A stretch of 64,000 nucleotides of DNA, from NCBI RefSeq assembly GCF_018219155.1, contig NZ_CP056123.1:3109505-3173504 (forward strand), in the 5' to 3' direction. How positions within the stretch are numbered: the first letter of the stretch is position 1; each line of letters opens with the position of its first letter. A program made the position numbers and the translations under genes. Of this stretch, positions 26,620-36,731 are shown in pieces. The notes below the pieces were generated by a model. The model saw only the letters and a list, made by a program, of their open reading frames with translations, was not told the DNA's origin and made no database searches. The stretch comes from Moritella sp. 24 (lineage in GTDB: Bacteria > Pseudomonadota > Gammaproteobacteria > Enterobacterales > Moritellaceae).

Positions 26620-27096
26620 TTACTCCTCGGCCTGAATTTGGCCAACTAATAATACTGGCGATGCATCTAATTTTTCTGCGTCCATCATTGAGGCAATCCG
26701 CTCAACCGCAGATAATAGTTGGCTTTGTTCCCACTCTTCAAGGTTTTGATAACGCTTGATAAAATGGTCTTGCAGTGGTTTAGGTGAACCACTCAATAAT
26801 GATTTACCCGCGTCACTCAGCGACAAGTGCACCTTACGCTTATCAGTTTCACTTCGAGTTCTGATCACTAATGCGCGACTTTCAAGTCTGTCGATAATAG
26901 TGGTCACTGTCGCGGCACTGAGAGCTATTTCTTTGGCTATATCTTTCGCCAGTGGCGCATCGAGCATGGCAATATTTTGCATTACCATAAGTTGAGGTCC
27001 CGTTAAGCCAGACTGTTTATTCAACTGGCGGGAATGTATATCGATGGCTCTGATCACTTGGCGCAATGACACTAATAATTCTTCGTACTTTTCCAT
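26620..27096 (-). CDS. MarR-family transcriptional regulator
   Basis: A 158-residue winged helix-turn-helix protein: LTGPQLMVMQNIAML, then LAKDIAKEIALSAATVTTII (recognition region) and RTRSETDKRKVHLSL (wing). This is typical MarR, and similar regulators (EctR) control ectoine synthesis in halophiles. It sits within the betaine cluster, upstream of proX and downstream of the BCCT-like gene, on the same strand. A role in salt control of proXWV is inferred. It has its own intergenic regions on both sides (163 bp and 192 bp). Confidence 0.88.
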   Translation of the reverse strand: MEKYEELLVSLRQVIRAIDIHSRQLNKQSGLTGPQLMVMQNIAMLDAPLAKDIAKEIALSAATVTTIIDRLESRALVIRTRSETDKRKVHLSLSDAGKSLLSGSPKPLQDHFIKRYQNLEEWEQSQLLSAVERIASMMDAEKLDASPVLLVGQIQAEE

Positions 27097-27288
27097 AATT
27101 TGGCCTAATTGGTAACCGAATTGATAACAGGTAACATGTCATTTTTCGCCACAATAACAGAAATTCACACCTAACTCCTACTGCAAATATTAAAAAAGCA
27201 AAATAACGTTCACACGCTATTTTGCTTTTGCTGTATTCCTAACCGCTATCGAACCAATTTACGTGTTCAATAGGTAATTAAAAACACT

Positions 27289-28506
27289 TTAGTTCACTAA
27301 TTCAATTTTACCAAAGTCGATTTCATTTTCTTTTGGTGAGCGTTCAATTTCAGCAACTTGTTTGTATTTCTTCGCTAAAATATAACCAAAACAACCAATG
27401 ATTAATGCGATAGCTAATGCACCAACCCACTGAATTTGTAAGAAATCTAATTTAAACAATAAGGTTAAACAACTCATCAGTACAATATTACCAATGATGT
27501 ATTTAGCTTTACCAAAACGTTCTACTGTTAAGTTTAAATTATCAGTATAAAGTCGCACTAATGAATCCAGCGAGTTAATCACAAAGGTAATGCCCACTAA
27601 TATCATCGCAAGGTTATAGAAACCTGTCGTTGCGATCTCGTTCACACTGTAATAGTAAAGTACCGAGAACCACACTGCGATAGGAATAGACGGAAATACC
27701 ATCATTGCAATCAGTACTTGATAAGTTTTCATGCCACCAACAAAGCGAGACGTGAATTGACCAATCATGATGCTCCACGAGAACCACCAGAATAAATAAA
27801 ATTCATGATAGTCATTCATTGGTAATACAAAGTGATGCAAGTTACCAAAATAATCGCCAATCAAGGCAAAGGTAGTTGTAAATTCGCTCACACTTGAGCC
27901 TTCTGATAAAAATGCCCCAGCCCACATCAAGGCGATTAATCCTAAGAATAACCAAGTACTAGCCAAGCTTAATATACGTACATAACGAATACTGGTACTT
28001 GAATAAACCGCTGCTGCAATAACAACAAAGACAATCAGGTAGAAACTACTTACTATCGTTTCGCCATCACCTAATTCAGGTAAATACCAAGGTAGATTCG
28101 TCAATAGTAAATAAGCTGTAAAGGCACAAGTACCGATAATAATCAGGTTATTGATGAATTTAATCACAGGGATCTCAAAGAACTTCACTCTTGGTTCAAT
28201 AACGCAGAAATAGAAACAAGTTAAGAAGTAAAAAGCCCAAATCAAAAAAGCCCAGAAACCAAATTCAATCGCCAATGGATTACTAAAACTGTATTCAGGA
28301 CTCGCCGCAAGATTTGCATAACCCGCAAATTCGGTCAGCGGGAACATAATCAGTCCCACATCCAGACCCGAAGTGAATAAAATAGCAATAAAGGTAAATG
28401 TACGTACAGGTGTCACACCGACACACTGCACATTACCCCAACGAAAAATCACAAATGCAATTGCTGCAAAGGTAAATAAAATACCGATGGTAAGCCAAGT
28501 AGTCAT
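27289..28506 (-). CDS. Short, divergent BCCT-like transporter
   Basis: A 405-residue membrane protein with about ten to twelve hydrophobic segments. Resemblance to BCCT (betaine/choline/carnitine) carriers is visible in TSGLDVGLIMFPLTEFAGY, FYLFWWFSWSIMIGQFTSR (compare the FYWAWWISWAPFVGMFIAR-type segment) and the long aromatic stretches near it. It is about 100 residues shorter than ordinary BCCT carriers and lacks obvious N- and C-terminal osmosensing extensions. Lying between betA and a MarR gene, it is a likely choline or betaine carrier. It may be a sodium-coupled partner for the bet enzymes. The family assignment is moderate. Confidence 0.65.
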   Translation of the reverse strand: MTTWLTIGILFTFAAIAFVIFRWGNVQCVGVTPVRTFTFIAILFTSGLDVGLIMFPLTEFAGYANLAASPEYSFSNPLAIEFGFWAFLIWAFYFLTCFYFCVIEPRVKFFEIPVIKFINNLIIIGTCAFTAYLLLTNLPWYLPELGDGETIVSSFYLIVFVVIAAAVYSSTSIRYVRILSLASTWLFLGLIALMWAGAFLSEGSSVSEFTTTFALIGDYFGNLHHFVLPMNDYHEFYLFWWFSWSIMIGQFTSRFVGGMKTYQVLIAMMVFPSIPIAVWFSVLYYYSVNEIATTGFYNLAMILVGITFVINSLDSLVRLYTDNLNLTVERFGKAKYIIGNIVLMSCLTLLFKLDFLQIQWVGALAIALIIGCFGYILAKKYKQVAEIERSPKENEIDFGKIELVN

Positions 28507-28756
28507 TATTTAAACTCCATGTAAATGTAAAACATAAATTGATATCCTTATTTATGTTTTAAATTGCCACCCTCAACGTTTAAGTCAGTAACAACACTAA
28601 ATCTGTAATAACAATTAAGTCTATAACCCAAATTTAGATTGCATTAACCCTCAAACCTTAAATATCGGATTGACGATATTTAAACCCTGATGAATTGAGT
28701 GTCGCGTTAAAGACCATTCAGCCAGAGTGGCTTAGGCTGGTCAGATACCTAGATAA

Positions 28757-28784
28757 CTAATGCGTTATTTTCACAACGCATTAG
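28757..28784 (-). terminator. Hairpin in the betA to BCCT-like gap
   Basis: CTAATGCGTT and AACGCATTAG make a 10-bp stem 12 bp beyond the betA stop. There is no strong T tract on the minus strand, so it may be a processing or weak termination site. The rest of the 289-bp gap shows no gene. Confidence 0.45.
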
Positions 28785-28795
28785 CAATACGATGG

Positions 28796-30517
28796 TTAAG
28801 CAGGCTGCCGTTTGGGGACCTGTAAACGTTGTTTTTTCTGCCATTCAGGCGCAACGGTTACACTAATAACGTCAGCTTTAAGCGGTGTATTACCCAGTAT
28901 CAGATCCGCAGCTCGCTCAGCTAGCATGATTGTCGGCGAGTTAAGATTACCATTCGGTATCGTCGGGAAAATAGAGGAGTCAACCACCCTTAACCCGTCA
29001 ATACCATGTACCTTGGTTTCAGAATCCACTACAGCCATCTTATCTTCGCCCATTTTGCACGAACAAGAAGGATGGTAAGCACTTTCTACAGCGCTTCTTA
29101 CAAACTGATCAATTTCTTCATCCGTTTGAATGGTAATACCGGGTTGAATTTCTTCACCTCGGAAGGCATCCAGTGCTGGTTGATTAATGATCTCACGCGT
29201 TAAACGAACACACGCTCGAAAACCTTCAATATCTTCAGCATGAGACAAATAATTAAACTGAATCTGCGGTGCGACATGTGCATCTTTAGACACCACTTTC
29301 ACAAAGCCACGACTCTTAGGTTTGTTATGACCAACATGAACTTGGAAACCGTGCCCAGCAAACGCTTCTTTACCGTCATAACGCATTGCAGCTGGTAAAA
29401 AATGGTACTGTAAATCAGGCCACTCTAATCCAGGTTTTGAACGAATAAAGCCACAAGATTCAAAGTGATTCGTTGCACCTAAACCTGATTTATCAAAGAA
29501 CCAGCGAGCGCCAATAAACAGTTTATTTAACGGGTCAAGCTTGCCATTTAGCGATATAGGCTGCAGACATTTAAACTGAAAATAAAACTCAAGGTGATCC
29601 TGTAAGTTCTCACCGACGCCCGGTAACTCATGAACTTGTTCAATACCCGCGTCAGCTAATGTGCTTGATTTACCGATACCAGATAATTGCAGGATATGTG
29701 GTGAACCAATCGAACCAGCCGAAAGAATGACCTCTTTATTACAATACAACTTGATTAGCTTGCCTTTACGTTCAAACTCTAGGCCTATTGCTTGCTTGCC
29801 TTCAATCTTTTTATCTTCTTTCTTTGTACTTTTAAATAGCACCTTATGCACCAAAGCGTGGGTAATAACCGTTAAATTACTGCGGTGCATCGCAGGTTTT
29901 AAATATGCATTTGCAGTTGACCAACGCACACCTTTTTTAATTGTCATGTGCATAGGGCCGAAACCCTCCTGCTGCTGGCCGTTATAATCATCAGTCGCCA
30001 TGTAGCCAGCATCAATACCCGCATCAACAAAGGCTTTATACAAAGGGTTTTTCATGTTGTTGCCATTGTTGACAGCTAATGGGCCATTATCGCCACGATA
30101 CTCATCACCGCCAAATGCCCAGCTTTCAGCTTTTTTGAAATAAGGTAAACAATTAGCATAATCCCAATTTTTAGCCCCACTCTGCTGCCATTCGTCAAAA
30201 TCACGCGCATGGCCACGTACATACACCATACCGTTAATCGAAGATGAACCACCTAATACTTTACCGCGTGGACAATGCATTCGGCGATTGTCCAAATAGG
30301 GTTCAGCTTGCGTTTCAAACTGCCACGCATACTTCGCGCTATTCATCGGAATAGATAGCGCTGTTGGCATTTGAATAAAAATACTCTTGTCACTGCCGCC
30401 CGTTTCAAGCAGCAGCACTTTATTCGCAGGGTCAGCAGATAATCGGTTTGCTAATACACAACCCGCACTACCCGCACCAACGATAATATAATCATACAGT
30501 CCTTGTACCTGTTTCAT
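28796..30517 (-). CDS. betA: Choline dehydrogenase
   Basis: A 573-residue GMC-family flavoprotein. [20 protein letters not shown] at the N-terminus binds [23 protein letters not shown] and [17 protein letters not shown] are the two GMC signatures. The C-terminal [13 protein letters not shown] holds the catalytic His. It oxidises choline to betaine aldehyde at the inner membrane. It is slightly longer than E. coli BetA (556 residues). It follows betB by 36 bp in the order betI-betB-betA. Confidence 0.96.
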   Translation of the reverse strand: MKQVQGLYDYIIVGAGSAGCVLANRLSADPANKVLLLETGGSDKSIFIQMPTALSIPMNSAKYAWQFETQAEPYLDNRRMHCPRGKVLGGSSSINGMVYVRGHARDFDEWQQSGAKNWDYANCLPYFKKAESWAFGGDEYRGDNGPLAVNNGNNMKNPLYKAFVDAGIDAGYMATDDYNGQQQEGFGPMHMTIKKGVRWSTANAYLKPAMHRSNLTVITHALVHKVLFKSTKKEDKKIEGKQAIGLEFERKGKLIKLYCNKEVILSAGSIGSPHILQLSGIGKSSTLADAGIEQVHELPGVGENLQDHLEFYFQFKCLQPISLNGKLDPLNKLFIGARWFFDKSGLGATNHFESCGFIRSKPGLEWPDLQYHFLPAAMRYDGKEAFAGHGFQVHVGHNKPKSRGFVKVVSKDAHVAPQIQFNYLSHAEDIEGFRACVRLTREIINQPALDAFRGEEIQPGITIQTDEEIDQFVRSAVESAYHPSCSCKMGEDKMAVVDSETKVHGIDGLRVVDSSIFPTIPNGNLNSPTIMLAERAADLILGNTPLKADVISVTVAPEWQKKQRLQVPKRQPA

Positions 30518-30553
30518 GACCTTTCCTTAAAATGATGTCTTAATAAAGAGTCT

Positions 30554-32017
30554 CTAAAATGGACTTTCAAGTGGTTGCATACCTACATACACAGCTTTTA
30601 TCTGGGTATACGCTTTCAAGGTTTCACTGCCATTTTCACGACCGATACCCGACATTTTGTACCCGCCTACAGGCATTTCTGCAGGTGACGCACCATACGC
30701 ATTAATCCAGCAGATTCCCGCTTCCATTTGATGAATAACACGGTGAGCACGAGTAATATCCTGAGTGAATACACCCGCGGCTAAACCTAAGCGCGTATTA
30801 TTGGCACGCGTAATCACTTCGTCTTCATCAGTGAAGGTTAATACCGACATAACAGGGCCAAAGATCTCTTCTTTACTTAACGTCATGTCATCAGTGCACT
30901 GAGTAAAAATAGTTGGTGCAACAAAATAACCATTCGGTGAATTTTCAGGTTGTAGAGCATGACCACCAGTAAGTAGTTCTGCACCTTCTGATTTACCAAT
31001 TTCAATCAAATTCAATACTTTGTCTTGATGCTCTTTCGAAATCAATGCACCAAAGTTAGTCTCTGGGTCCATTGGGTCACCACAAATGATGTTGTTCTCT
31101 GTACGCTCACGCAGTTTTTCGATAAAGCGTGGGTAAATAGCATCTTGCACAAATACACGTGTACCGTTAGTACACACTTCACCCTGAGTATAAAAATTAG
31201 CAAGCATCGCTGCCGATACCGCATTATCAATGTCAGCGTCATCAAAGATGATAAGTGGTGATTTACCACCTAATTCCATCGTTACTTCTTTCAGTGAACC
31301 CGCTGCGGCTGCCATTACTTTTTTGCCCGTTCCCACTTCACCAGTGAAAGATACTTTAGCGATTTCGTCGTGCGTTGTGAGCCAAGCACCAACACGGCCA
31401 TCACCTTGAACAACGTTAAATACGCCATCAGGTACACCCGCTTCAGTAAATATTTCAGCTAACTTAATTGCACCACGTGGCGTTTCTTCTGATGGCTTAA
31501 AGATCATCACATTACCGCATGCAAGCGCAGGCGCTGATTTCCAACACGCGATCTGCAACGGGTAATTCCAAGCGCCAATACCAGCGCAGATACCAAGGGG
31601 TTCACGGCGGGTATAATAAAAATCATCACCGACCTGCTGCTGATTACCTTCAATACTTGGGGCAATACCAGCAAAAAATTCAATTGAATCTGCACCTGTG
31701 ACAACATCGACCACTGATGCTTCTTGCCAAGGTTTACCTGTATCTTGTACTTCGATAACAGCCAGTTCGTCATTACGCTCACGCAATAAAGCAACCGCTT
31801 TTAATAAGATACGATTACGCTCCATCGGAGTCATTTTAGACCAAATAGCGAAACCAGCTTTTGCACTTTCAATCGTTGCTTGTTGAATACGTGCATCAGC
31901 AACTTCAACTAAATAGCTTACTTCTCCGTTAGCCGGATTAATGACTTCAAAGGTTTCACCTGTGTCATTGGAGAGAGACTGTCCGTGGACATAATTTTTA
32001 TAAGTAACTAACGACAT
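30554..32017 (-). CDS. betB: Betaine aldehyde dehydrogenase
   Basis: A 487-residue NAD(P)-dependent aldehyde dehydrogenase, the usual BetB length. [19 protein letters not shown] holds the catalytic Glu, and [16 protein letters not shown] the nucleophilic Cys; [10 protein letters not shown] and [20 protein letters not shown] lie near the C-terminus as in BetB. It converts betaine aldehyde to glycine betaine. The ATG shares a base with the betI stop (TAATG), so the two are translationally coupled. Confidence 0.96.
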   Translation of the reverse strand: MSLVTYKNYVHGQSLSNDTGETFEVINPANGEVSYLVEVADARIQQATIESAKAGFAIWSKMTPMERNRILLKAVALLRERNDELAVIEVQDTGKPWQEASVVDVVTGADSIEFFAGIAPSIEGNQQQVGDDFYYTRREPLGICAGIGAWNYPLQIACWKSAPALACGNVMIFKPSEETPRGAIKLAEIFTEAGVPDGVFNVVQGDGRVGAWLTTHDEIAKVSFTGEVGTGKKVMAAAAGSLKEVTMELGGKSPLIIFDDADIDNAVSAAMLANFYTQGEVCTNGTRVFVQDAIYPRFIEKLRERTENNIICGDPMDPETNFGALISKEHQDKVLNLIEIGKSEGAELLTGGHALQPENSPNGYFVAPTIFTQCTDDMTLSKEEIFGPVMSVLTFTDEDEVITRANNTRLGLAAGVFTQDITRAHRVIHQMEAGICWINAYGASPAEMPVGGYKMSGIGRENGSETLKAYTQIKAVYVGMQPLESPF

Positions 32018-32613
32018 TAATTTTCTCCGTACTGCATGATCACGGCCTCAATAAAGGCTTTACATAAAATTTGGGCTTCTTCGAATTCTTGCTCAGGCTC
32101 ACTACCCAAGGCACTTCGTAGCCAAAAGCCATCAATCATCGCCGCCGTTTGTTTAGCACAGTTGACCGCATCAGATTCTGCCATCAATTGTTTAAATGAA
32201 AATGCGAGATTGCTATACAAACGTTGATTATTGATATGCTGAAGTCTGGCTAACCCTGGTTCATGCACAGCTTGAGACCAAAAACTTAACCAAGTTTTAG
32301 TCGCAGCTGTTGAGCGCTGTAATTCTGTGAAATTTGACTCGACAATCATCGACAAGCGTTCCGCAGGTGATAAGTTTTTACCTAAAATGCGGCTTAATAA
32401 TGCGTGTTTTAATTCATCGAGTAGATATTTGAAAGTTGCTTCAATTAGACCTTGTTTACCACCAAAATAATGACTAATCAGGCCTGAAGACAGTCCAGCT
32501 AATCCACTAATGGTATTAATCGTTGTGTGATGTAAACCGTGGCGTGCAACAGAGACTAATGTGGCATCAATCAGCTGTTGTTGTCTTACCGTTTTCATTA
32601 CCGGTCTTGGCAT
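32017..32613 (-). CDS. betI: TetR-family repressor of choline oxidation genes
   Basis: About 198 residues from the ATG at 32613 ([19 protein letters not shown]), which aligns with the E. coli BetI start; the frame runs back to 32658, inside the operator, and I reject that. The helix-turn-helix is [20 protein letters not shown], followed by [15 protein letters not shown]. BetI represses bet genes unless choline is present. A perfect palindrome lies 30 bp upstream. It heads the betIBA operon. Confidence 0.95.
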   Translation of the reverse strand: MPRPVMKTVRQQQLIDATLVSVARHGLHHTTINTISGLAGLSSGLISHYFGGKQGLIEATFKYLLDELKHALLSRILGKNLSPAERLSMIVESNFTELQRSTAATKTWLSFWSQAVHEPGLARLQHINNQRLYSNLAFSFKQLMAESDAVNCAKQTAAMIDGFWLRSALGSEPEQEFEEAQILCKAFIEAVIMQYGEN

Positions 32614-32642
32614 AATAAGTAACTTTCCGTGTTTCATTATTG

Positions 32643-32662
32643 TTAATTGAACGTTCAATTAA
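32643..32662. promoter_or_regulatory. Probable BetI operator
   Basis: TTAATTGAACGTTCAATTAA is a perfect 20-bp palindrome, 30 bp upstream of the betI start. Its core ATTGAACGTTCAAT is the kind of site expected for BetI autoregulation. The region from here to 33000 is very AT-rich and shows no gene. Confidence 0.85.
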
Positions 32663-32940
32663 TAACAACTATAATAGTTAGAGCTGTAACTATCAACCCC
32701 AATTTTTATAATCAACACCATTTCAATAAAATATAACGCATATAAAATCACACACAAACATACAGTAAGGCACTGTTTTACTTTGAAAATTAAAAAATAA
32801 AAAATAGTGTCATATTTAGTGAAATAAAAATAATAGTTTCAACTCTAATCTTTATAAAACAGACCGAATAGAACAAGTTTGAAATGCAACAAACAATAAA
32901 CACAGGAAAGTTAATGAAGGGTTTTTATTGATAAAGAAGT

Positions 32941-32960
32941 AGCGCCCTATGAAGAGCGCT
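32941..32960 (-). terminator. Small hairpin after the Spo0M-like gene
   Basis: AGCGC and GCGCT pair around a 10-base loop about 40 bp past the stop of the gene at 33001. The T tract is weak. Confidence 0.4.
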
Positions 32961-33000
32961 AAATAAAGTGGCAGAGTGAAACGTTGATGGCGTGATGAAC

Positions 33001-33735
33001 TTAAATTAAATAATCAACTAAGTCATTTATCTCAGCATCTGATGCGTGAATAGAGATATCAAAGCTCTTATAGCTATCACCTCTTAATACACGATCAATT
33101 TCAGCTAACCCATAAATTGTATCGCCTTTTAGAATGAATGTGAGTTCGAGTTCACCACGACTAAAAAAGCCATTTTGACAGAATTCAATTTCTTGATATG
33201 CACCCGATTCATTCGTGAACCCAGACATCGAAACAGTTCCCGACTCCATGTCTGCTTTTACAAGTTTAAAGTCTTTATCATCGATGATCTTAGCGATGAT
33301 ATTTGCGACTACGGGTAACGGCGTCACGTGAATAACGTCTTCATCACTTGCATCCATCGCGTATTCAATATCTAGTTCTGTGTCGATCCATACTAAACAT
33401 TGATTATTATCAACCGCTAATGTGGTCACTGGCGCTTCAGGGTGCAGGTTAAATTCAAACTCAAAACGATATTCAGCCTTTGCTTCAGCATCAAACGGTT
33501 CAGAGACACTATATTCAGCTAAGACGTGATCAACAAACTCAATATTATCGTCAACTTCTTGCTTCACTTTTGTCATCAATCGAATAATAATTGCGTCGAT
33601 GTGCTGGTCTACATTACCGCCAATGACTTTTACATGCCCAGAAACAAGACCACCTTGAACCACTTCATTACGATCGAGAATAGTGTCGACTTTCGCGCCA
33701 CCAAAACCAAGTGCTGCAGATATATTTTTAAACAT
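33001..33735 (-). CDS. Spo0M-like arrestin-fold protein
   Basis: A 244-residue cytoplasmic protein without signal or membrane segments. ALGFGGAKVDTILDRNEVVQ and GGLVSGHVKVIGGNVDQHID at the N-terminus are the Spo0M (sporulation-control) family motifs. The first 130 residues form the arrestin-like fold; EIEFCQNGFFSRGELELTF lies in the C-terminal half. Its role outside sporeformers is not known, and a stress or membrane-associated role is only a guess. It stands alone, next to but not in an operon with its neighbours. Confidence 0.88.
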   Translation of the reverse strand: MFKNISAALGFGGAKVDTILDRNEVVQGGLVSGHVKVIGGNVDQHIDAIIIRLMTKVKQEVDDNIEFVDHVLAEYSVSEPFDAEAKAEYRFEFEFNLHPEAPVTTLAVDNNQCLVWIDTELDIEYAMDASDEDVIHVTPLPVVANIIAKIIDDKDFKLVKADMESGTVSMSGFTNESGAYQEIEFCQNGFFSRGELELTFILKGDTIYGLAEIDRVLRGDSYKSFDISIHASDAEINDLVDYLI

Positions 33736-33818
33736 GCTATCTCACTTATATTATTGAATTTACTTTACTCTTAGAACCATAATAACGGTTAACAAGGCGT
33801 TCTTGAAGCGATAAAAAA

Positions 33819-35294
33819 CTAACTCAATGCCAGTTTTAATTTATTTACGCGACTAAACACAAGCCAATCAATAAACAGAGCAACGGCAATAGTCCCGCCA
33901 GCCATAGGAAATGTAAACGACAATAATACAATCGTGATTAAGCCTACTTTCCAAATACCTTCATGTTCAAACCGAGGTGGTGCACAGAGTACTTTACTAT
34001 CGCGAGGTCGGCGGAGCCACCACATGACAACACCTGATATAGCAATAAATATAAAGGCGAAACAAAACAGTACGTTAACCACTTTATTAAATACGCTTAC
34101 ATCACCTTGATGCAATGCAATACCAGCCGCCATAAACTTAGCCATTGGGTTATATTCATTCCATGTTACATCCGCTAAGACCTTACCTGTATACTGATCG
34201 ATATGCGTTGTTCTATCCAACCTAGGATCGGTTATATCACCACTCATCGTATTCGCAGCTAATGTATAAACACCTGTTTCACTACGCGGTAAATTAAGCT
34301 TAAAGGTAGTGAATCCAAGCATGTCAGCTTGATCTAAAATTTCATCGATACCAAGTTTCGCAGAAGTGTGTTTACTCACATGATGAACAATATTTGTATC
34401 ATCCTGCATAGCGCGAGACTCTGCAGCCAACATCGCAGCGTGATCATGTGATTCAGGCATTAATGTCAGCTCTAAATTCCACGGCATCTCTTCTTCACTA
34501 CCGTGATTCATTGAGGCATGATTTTGTGTCGACAGTGGCACATCATCCCACTTTTCAGCAGGGAAACTACTCCACGCTTGCACAAACTGACCGCCCCACA
34601 CACTTGCCCATGCAAGACCTGAAATAAGAAAGAACAATAAAACAAAAGACAATAACCCGCCGATATTGGCATGCAGATCTCGTATAAGAATACGGGAACC
34701 ATTAGTTATTCTCACTTTGAGGAAGCCTGCTTTACTGGCATTATCTCGTGGCAACCACAGATAAATACCTGTCACTAATAAGATCACACCTAAACTTGCC
34801 GCGATTTCAATGAGGTAATCTCCCCACTCACCCAACAATAAAGTACCGTGAATATCATTCGCCAGCGCATACCAACTGTCACTGCGATCTATCATGCCCT
34901 GAATATTGCCGTTATAAGGGTTCACGGCCACAATTAAGGTTTTACCCGATTCAAGACTAATAGAAAATCGATTAGCTAAATCAGCACTCGCACTCGGTAC
35001 AAACTGAGTCACCTTTGCACCCGGAAAGCCCTTTTGTACATTCTCCATTTGTAATGATGTCGCCACCGTCGAGGTTTCTGGTGTCACTGCTAATACTGAT
35101 TGATAACGATTAAATTCGATTTCATCATCAAACAGCATAACTAAACCCGTAACACTTAACATCAACATAAATGGAACGACAAATAAGCCTGCATAAAAGT
35201 GCCAGCGCCACGTTAAAAAATAGCGCGACTTAGCACGCGTTCGCTCCTCATGATGAGATGATGGTTCACTTACGAATGTATTAACTTTCGACAT
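33819..35294 (-). CDS. PepSY-domain membrane protein (PiuB-like)
   Basis: A 491-residue inner-membrane protein. After a polar N-terminus the first membrane segment contains FLTWRWHFYAGLFVVPFML, then PepSY-type soluble parts with ANRFSISLESGKTLIVAVNP and THIDQYTGKVLADVTWNEY. Three further membrane regions occur, including DLHANIGGLLSFVLLFFLIS and HQGDVSVFNKVVNVLF with conserved His. A His/Met-rich loop (MNHGSEEEMPWN, ESHDHAAML) may bind metal. The family is often iron-regulated and linked to siderophore reduction or copper handling. The small protein gene just upstream is on the same strand and is probably a partner. Confidence 0.85.
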   Translation of the reverse strand: MSKVNTFVSEPSSHHEERTRAKSRYFLTWRWHFYAGLFVVPFMLMLSVTGLVMLFDDEIEFNRYQSVLAVTPETSTVATSLQMENVQKGFPGAKVTQFVPSASADLANRFSISLESGKTLIVAVNPYNGNIQGMIDRSDSWYALANDIHGTLLLGEWGDYLIEIAASLGVILLVTGIYLWLPRDNASKAGFLKVRITNGSRILIRDLHANIGGLLSFVLLFFLISGLAWASVWGGQFVQAWSSFPAEKWDDVPLSTQNHASMNHGSEEEMPWNLELTLMPESHDHAAMLAAESRAMQDDTNIVHHVSKHTSAKLGIDEILDQADMLGFTTFKLNLPRSETGVYTLAANTMSGDITDPRLDRTTHIDQYTGKVLADVTWNEYNPMAKFMAAGIALHQGDVSVFNKVVNVLFCFAFIFIAISGVVMWWLRRPRDSKVLCAPPRFEHEGIWKVGLITIVLLSFTFPMAGGTIAVALFIDWLVFSRVNKLKLALS

Positions 35295-35442
35295 TTTTGT
35301 ATATTCCTTTCTACAAAATCCCTATCGATTAAACGACGGTCATCCATATTAACTAAATTTTTTCGTCATCAATTCCCGCGTAAACTCAAAGGCATAGCGG
35401 TATATGGATAACGTATATGTGCGGTAATGGTAGTAATTTAAG

Positions 35443-35793
35443 TTATGAAAGGAATACAGGTGGTGCACGGGGGACTTGTGATTGATAACGTACATGGTGC
35501 GCTAAAAACGAGTAGTGCTCTTGAATTGAGTGACGGATACGAACGAGTACAGGAGTCGTCAATAACTCAAGATCATGAAATGAAGAGAAATGGCTAAATG
35601 GACAAGGTTTCCCCTCATGTGTTTGAGGTTTGCCTTCTTCTATCTGGACCAGTTCTAATCCATTGACTGTACACAATGTAGCCCACACACCCACGCTATT
35701 ATGCGCATTAAGCACAGGCATAAGCGTGACTAATACCCAACTCAGCAGGCTAGCAAACAACATTGATTTATTAAAAAATGAACTGTATTTCAT
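35443..35793 (-). CDS. Small DUF2946-like protein
   Basis: About 116 residues from an ATG at 35793. A membrane or signal segment (MLFASLLSWVLVTLMPVLNA) is followed by GVWATLCTVNGLELVQIEEG and GKPCPFS, a short Cys-Pro pattern like that in DUF2946 proteins. These often sit beside PepSY or TonB-receptor genes for metals. The frame extends to 35826, but the shorter start places the hydrophobic segment at a normal distance. It lies 148 bp upstream of the PepSY gene, same strand. Confidence 0.6.
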   Translation of the reverse strand: MKYSSFFNKSMLFASLLSWVLVTLMPVLNAHNSVGVWATLCTVNGLELVQIEEGKPQTHEGKPCPFSHFSSFHDLELLTTPVLVRIRHSIQEHYSFLAHHVRYQSQVPRAPPVFLS

Positions 35794-35900
35794 ACGATAC
35801 TCTATAGATTTGTATGAAGTGTACATAAATCTATAACATATCGCAAAGAATGTAACATGTGATTAACGCGAGAGGAGTGTTAAGAGATATCAAAAATAGA

Positions 35901-35935
35901 AATACCCATTACCTCAGAATGATGTAATGGGTATT
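35901..35935 (-). terminator. Terminator of the chitobiose operon
   Basis: AATACCCATTAC and GTAATGGGTATT form a perfect 12-bp stem with an 11-base loop, followed on the minus strand by TCTATTTTTG. It lies 26 bp after the chbG stop. Confidence 0.8.
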
Positions 35936-35960
35936 CATTTTAACTATTTTCTGAGTTTAA

Positions 35961-36722
35961 TTAAATTGAAGTAAAACTAGTACACTCAATTTTATTAATC
36001 TCTAACCAATCTTTTAGCGCTTGAGAAGTTAAAATATCAAACTCATCAAGACGCGTCTCAGAATAGCTAGATAACGAAGGTAACAACTCATCTCCTGCAA
36101 CCGTTGTATGGCTCATTAATTCCAGTGTTCCATTCGGAAACTTAGCACTAAATTCAAGAATCAAGGCTTGTAGTTTCTCTAATGTCACACCATCAGCATA
36201 GAAATTAGCACTAAAAGCTTCGGTAGTTGGCACGATTAAACCTTCACACCCAGCAACAACATGGTCAATACGACGTACAGGGATCCCAGTGTCATTAGCA
36301 AAAGCAATAAATGCTTCTTTATAAGGAGGGAATACAGCTGCAAAGTGATGACTGTCAAGGTGGGTTAATTTAACGCCCGCATTGATCGCTTTATCGTATT
36401 GCGCTTTAAACTCACTATACGCTTGGTCAAAACTAAGCGACTCAGAGGCCATCACTTCGCCTTGTTTTAAAAAGAACCCCTCACTATCAACTAAATCAGG
36501 CACTAAGCTCGGATCTAAAATAGGTTTACCACTGGTTAAGGTTAAATGTAATCCGACATTGGGGACCAGGCCCTGCTTAATTAGCGCAATAGCATGATCG
36601 GTTGCAGGCTGATTCATCATCATTGTTGTTGACTGCACAATACCAACGTTAAAACATTTAACAACCGACTCATTCACTTTCTCAGTCAGACCGAAATCAT
36701 CAATGTTCACAATTAGTTTCAT
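35961..36722 (-). CDS. chbG: Chito-oligosaccharide deacetylase (YdjC/ChbG family)
   Basis: A 253-residue YdjC-family protein, matching the length of E. coli ChbG. VNIDDFGLTEKVNESV holds the metal-binding Asp, VGLHLTLTSGKPI and LTHLDSHHFAAVFP hold metal-site His, and GTLELMSHT lies near the end. ChbG removes the acetyl group from phosphorylated chitobiose and chitotriose so the operon can be induced and the sugar used. It is the last gene, 9 bp after chbF. Confidence 0.93.
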   Translation of the reverse strand: MKLIVNIDDFGLTEKVNESVVKCFNVGIVQSTTMMMNQPATDHAIALIKQGLVPNVGLHLTLTSGKPILDPSLVPDLVDSEGFFLKQGEVMASESLSFDQAYSEFKAQYDKAINAGVKLTHLDSHHFAAVFPPYKEAFIAFANDTGIPVRRIDHVVAGCEGLIVPTTEAFSANFYADGVTLEKLQALILEFSAKFPNGTLELMSHTTVAGDELLPSLSSYSETRLDEFDILTSQALKDWLEINKIECTSFTSI

Positions 36723-36731
36723 AAGAAGCTC

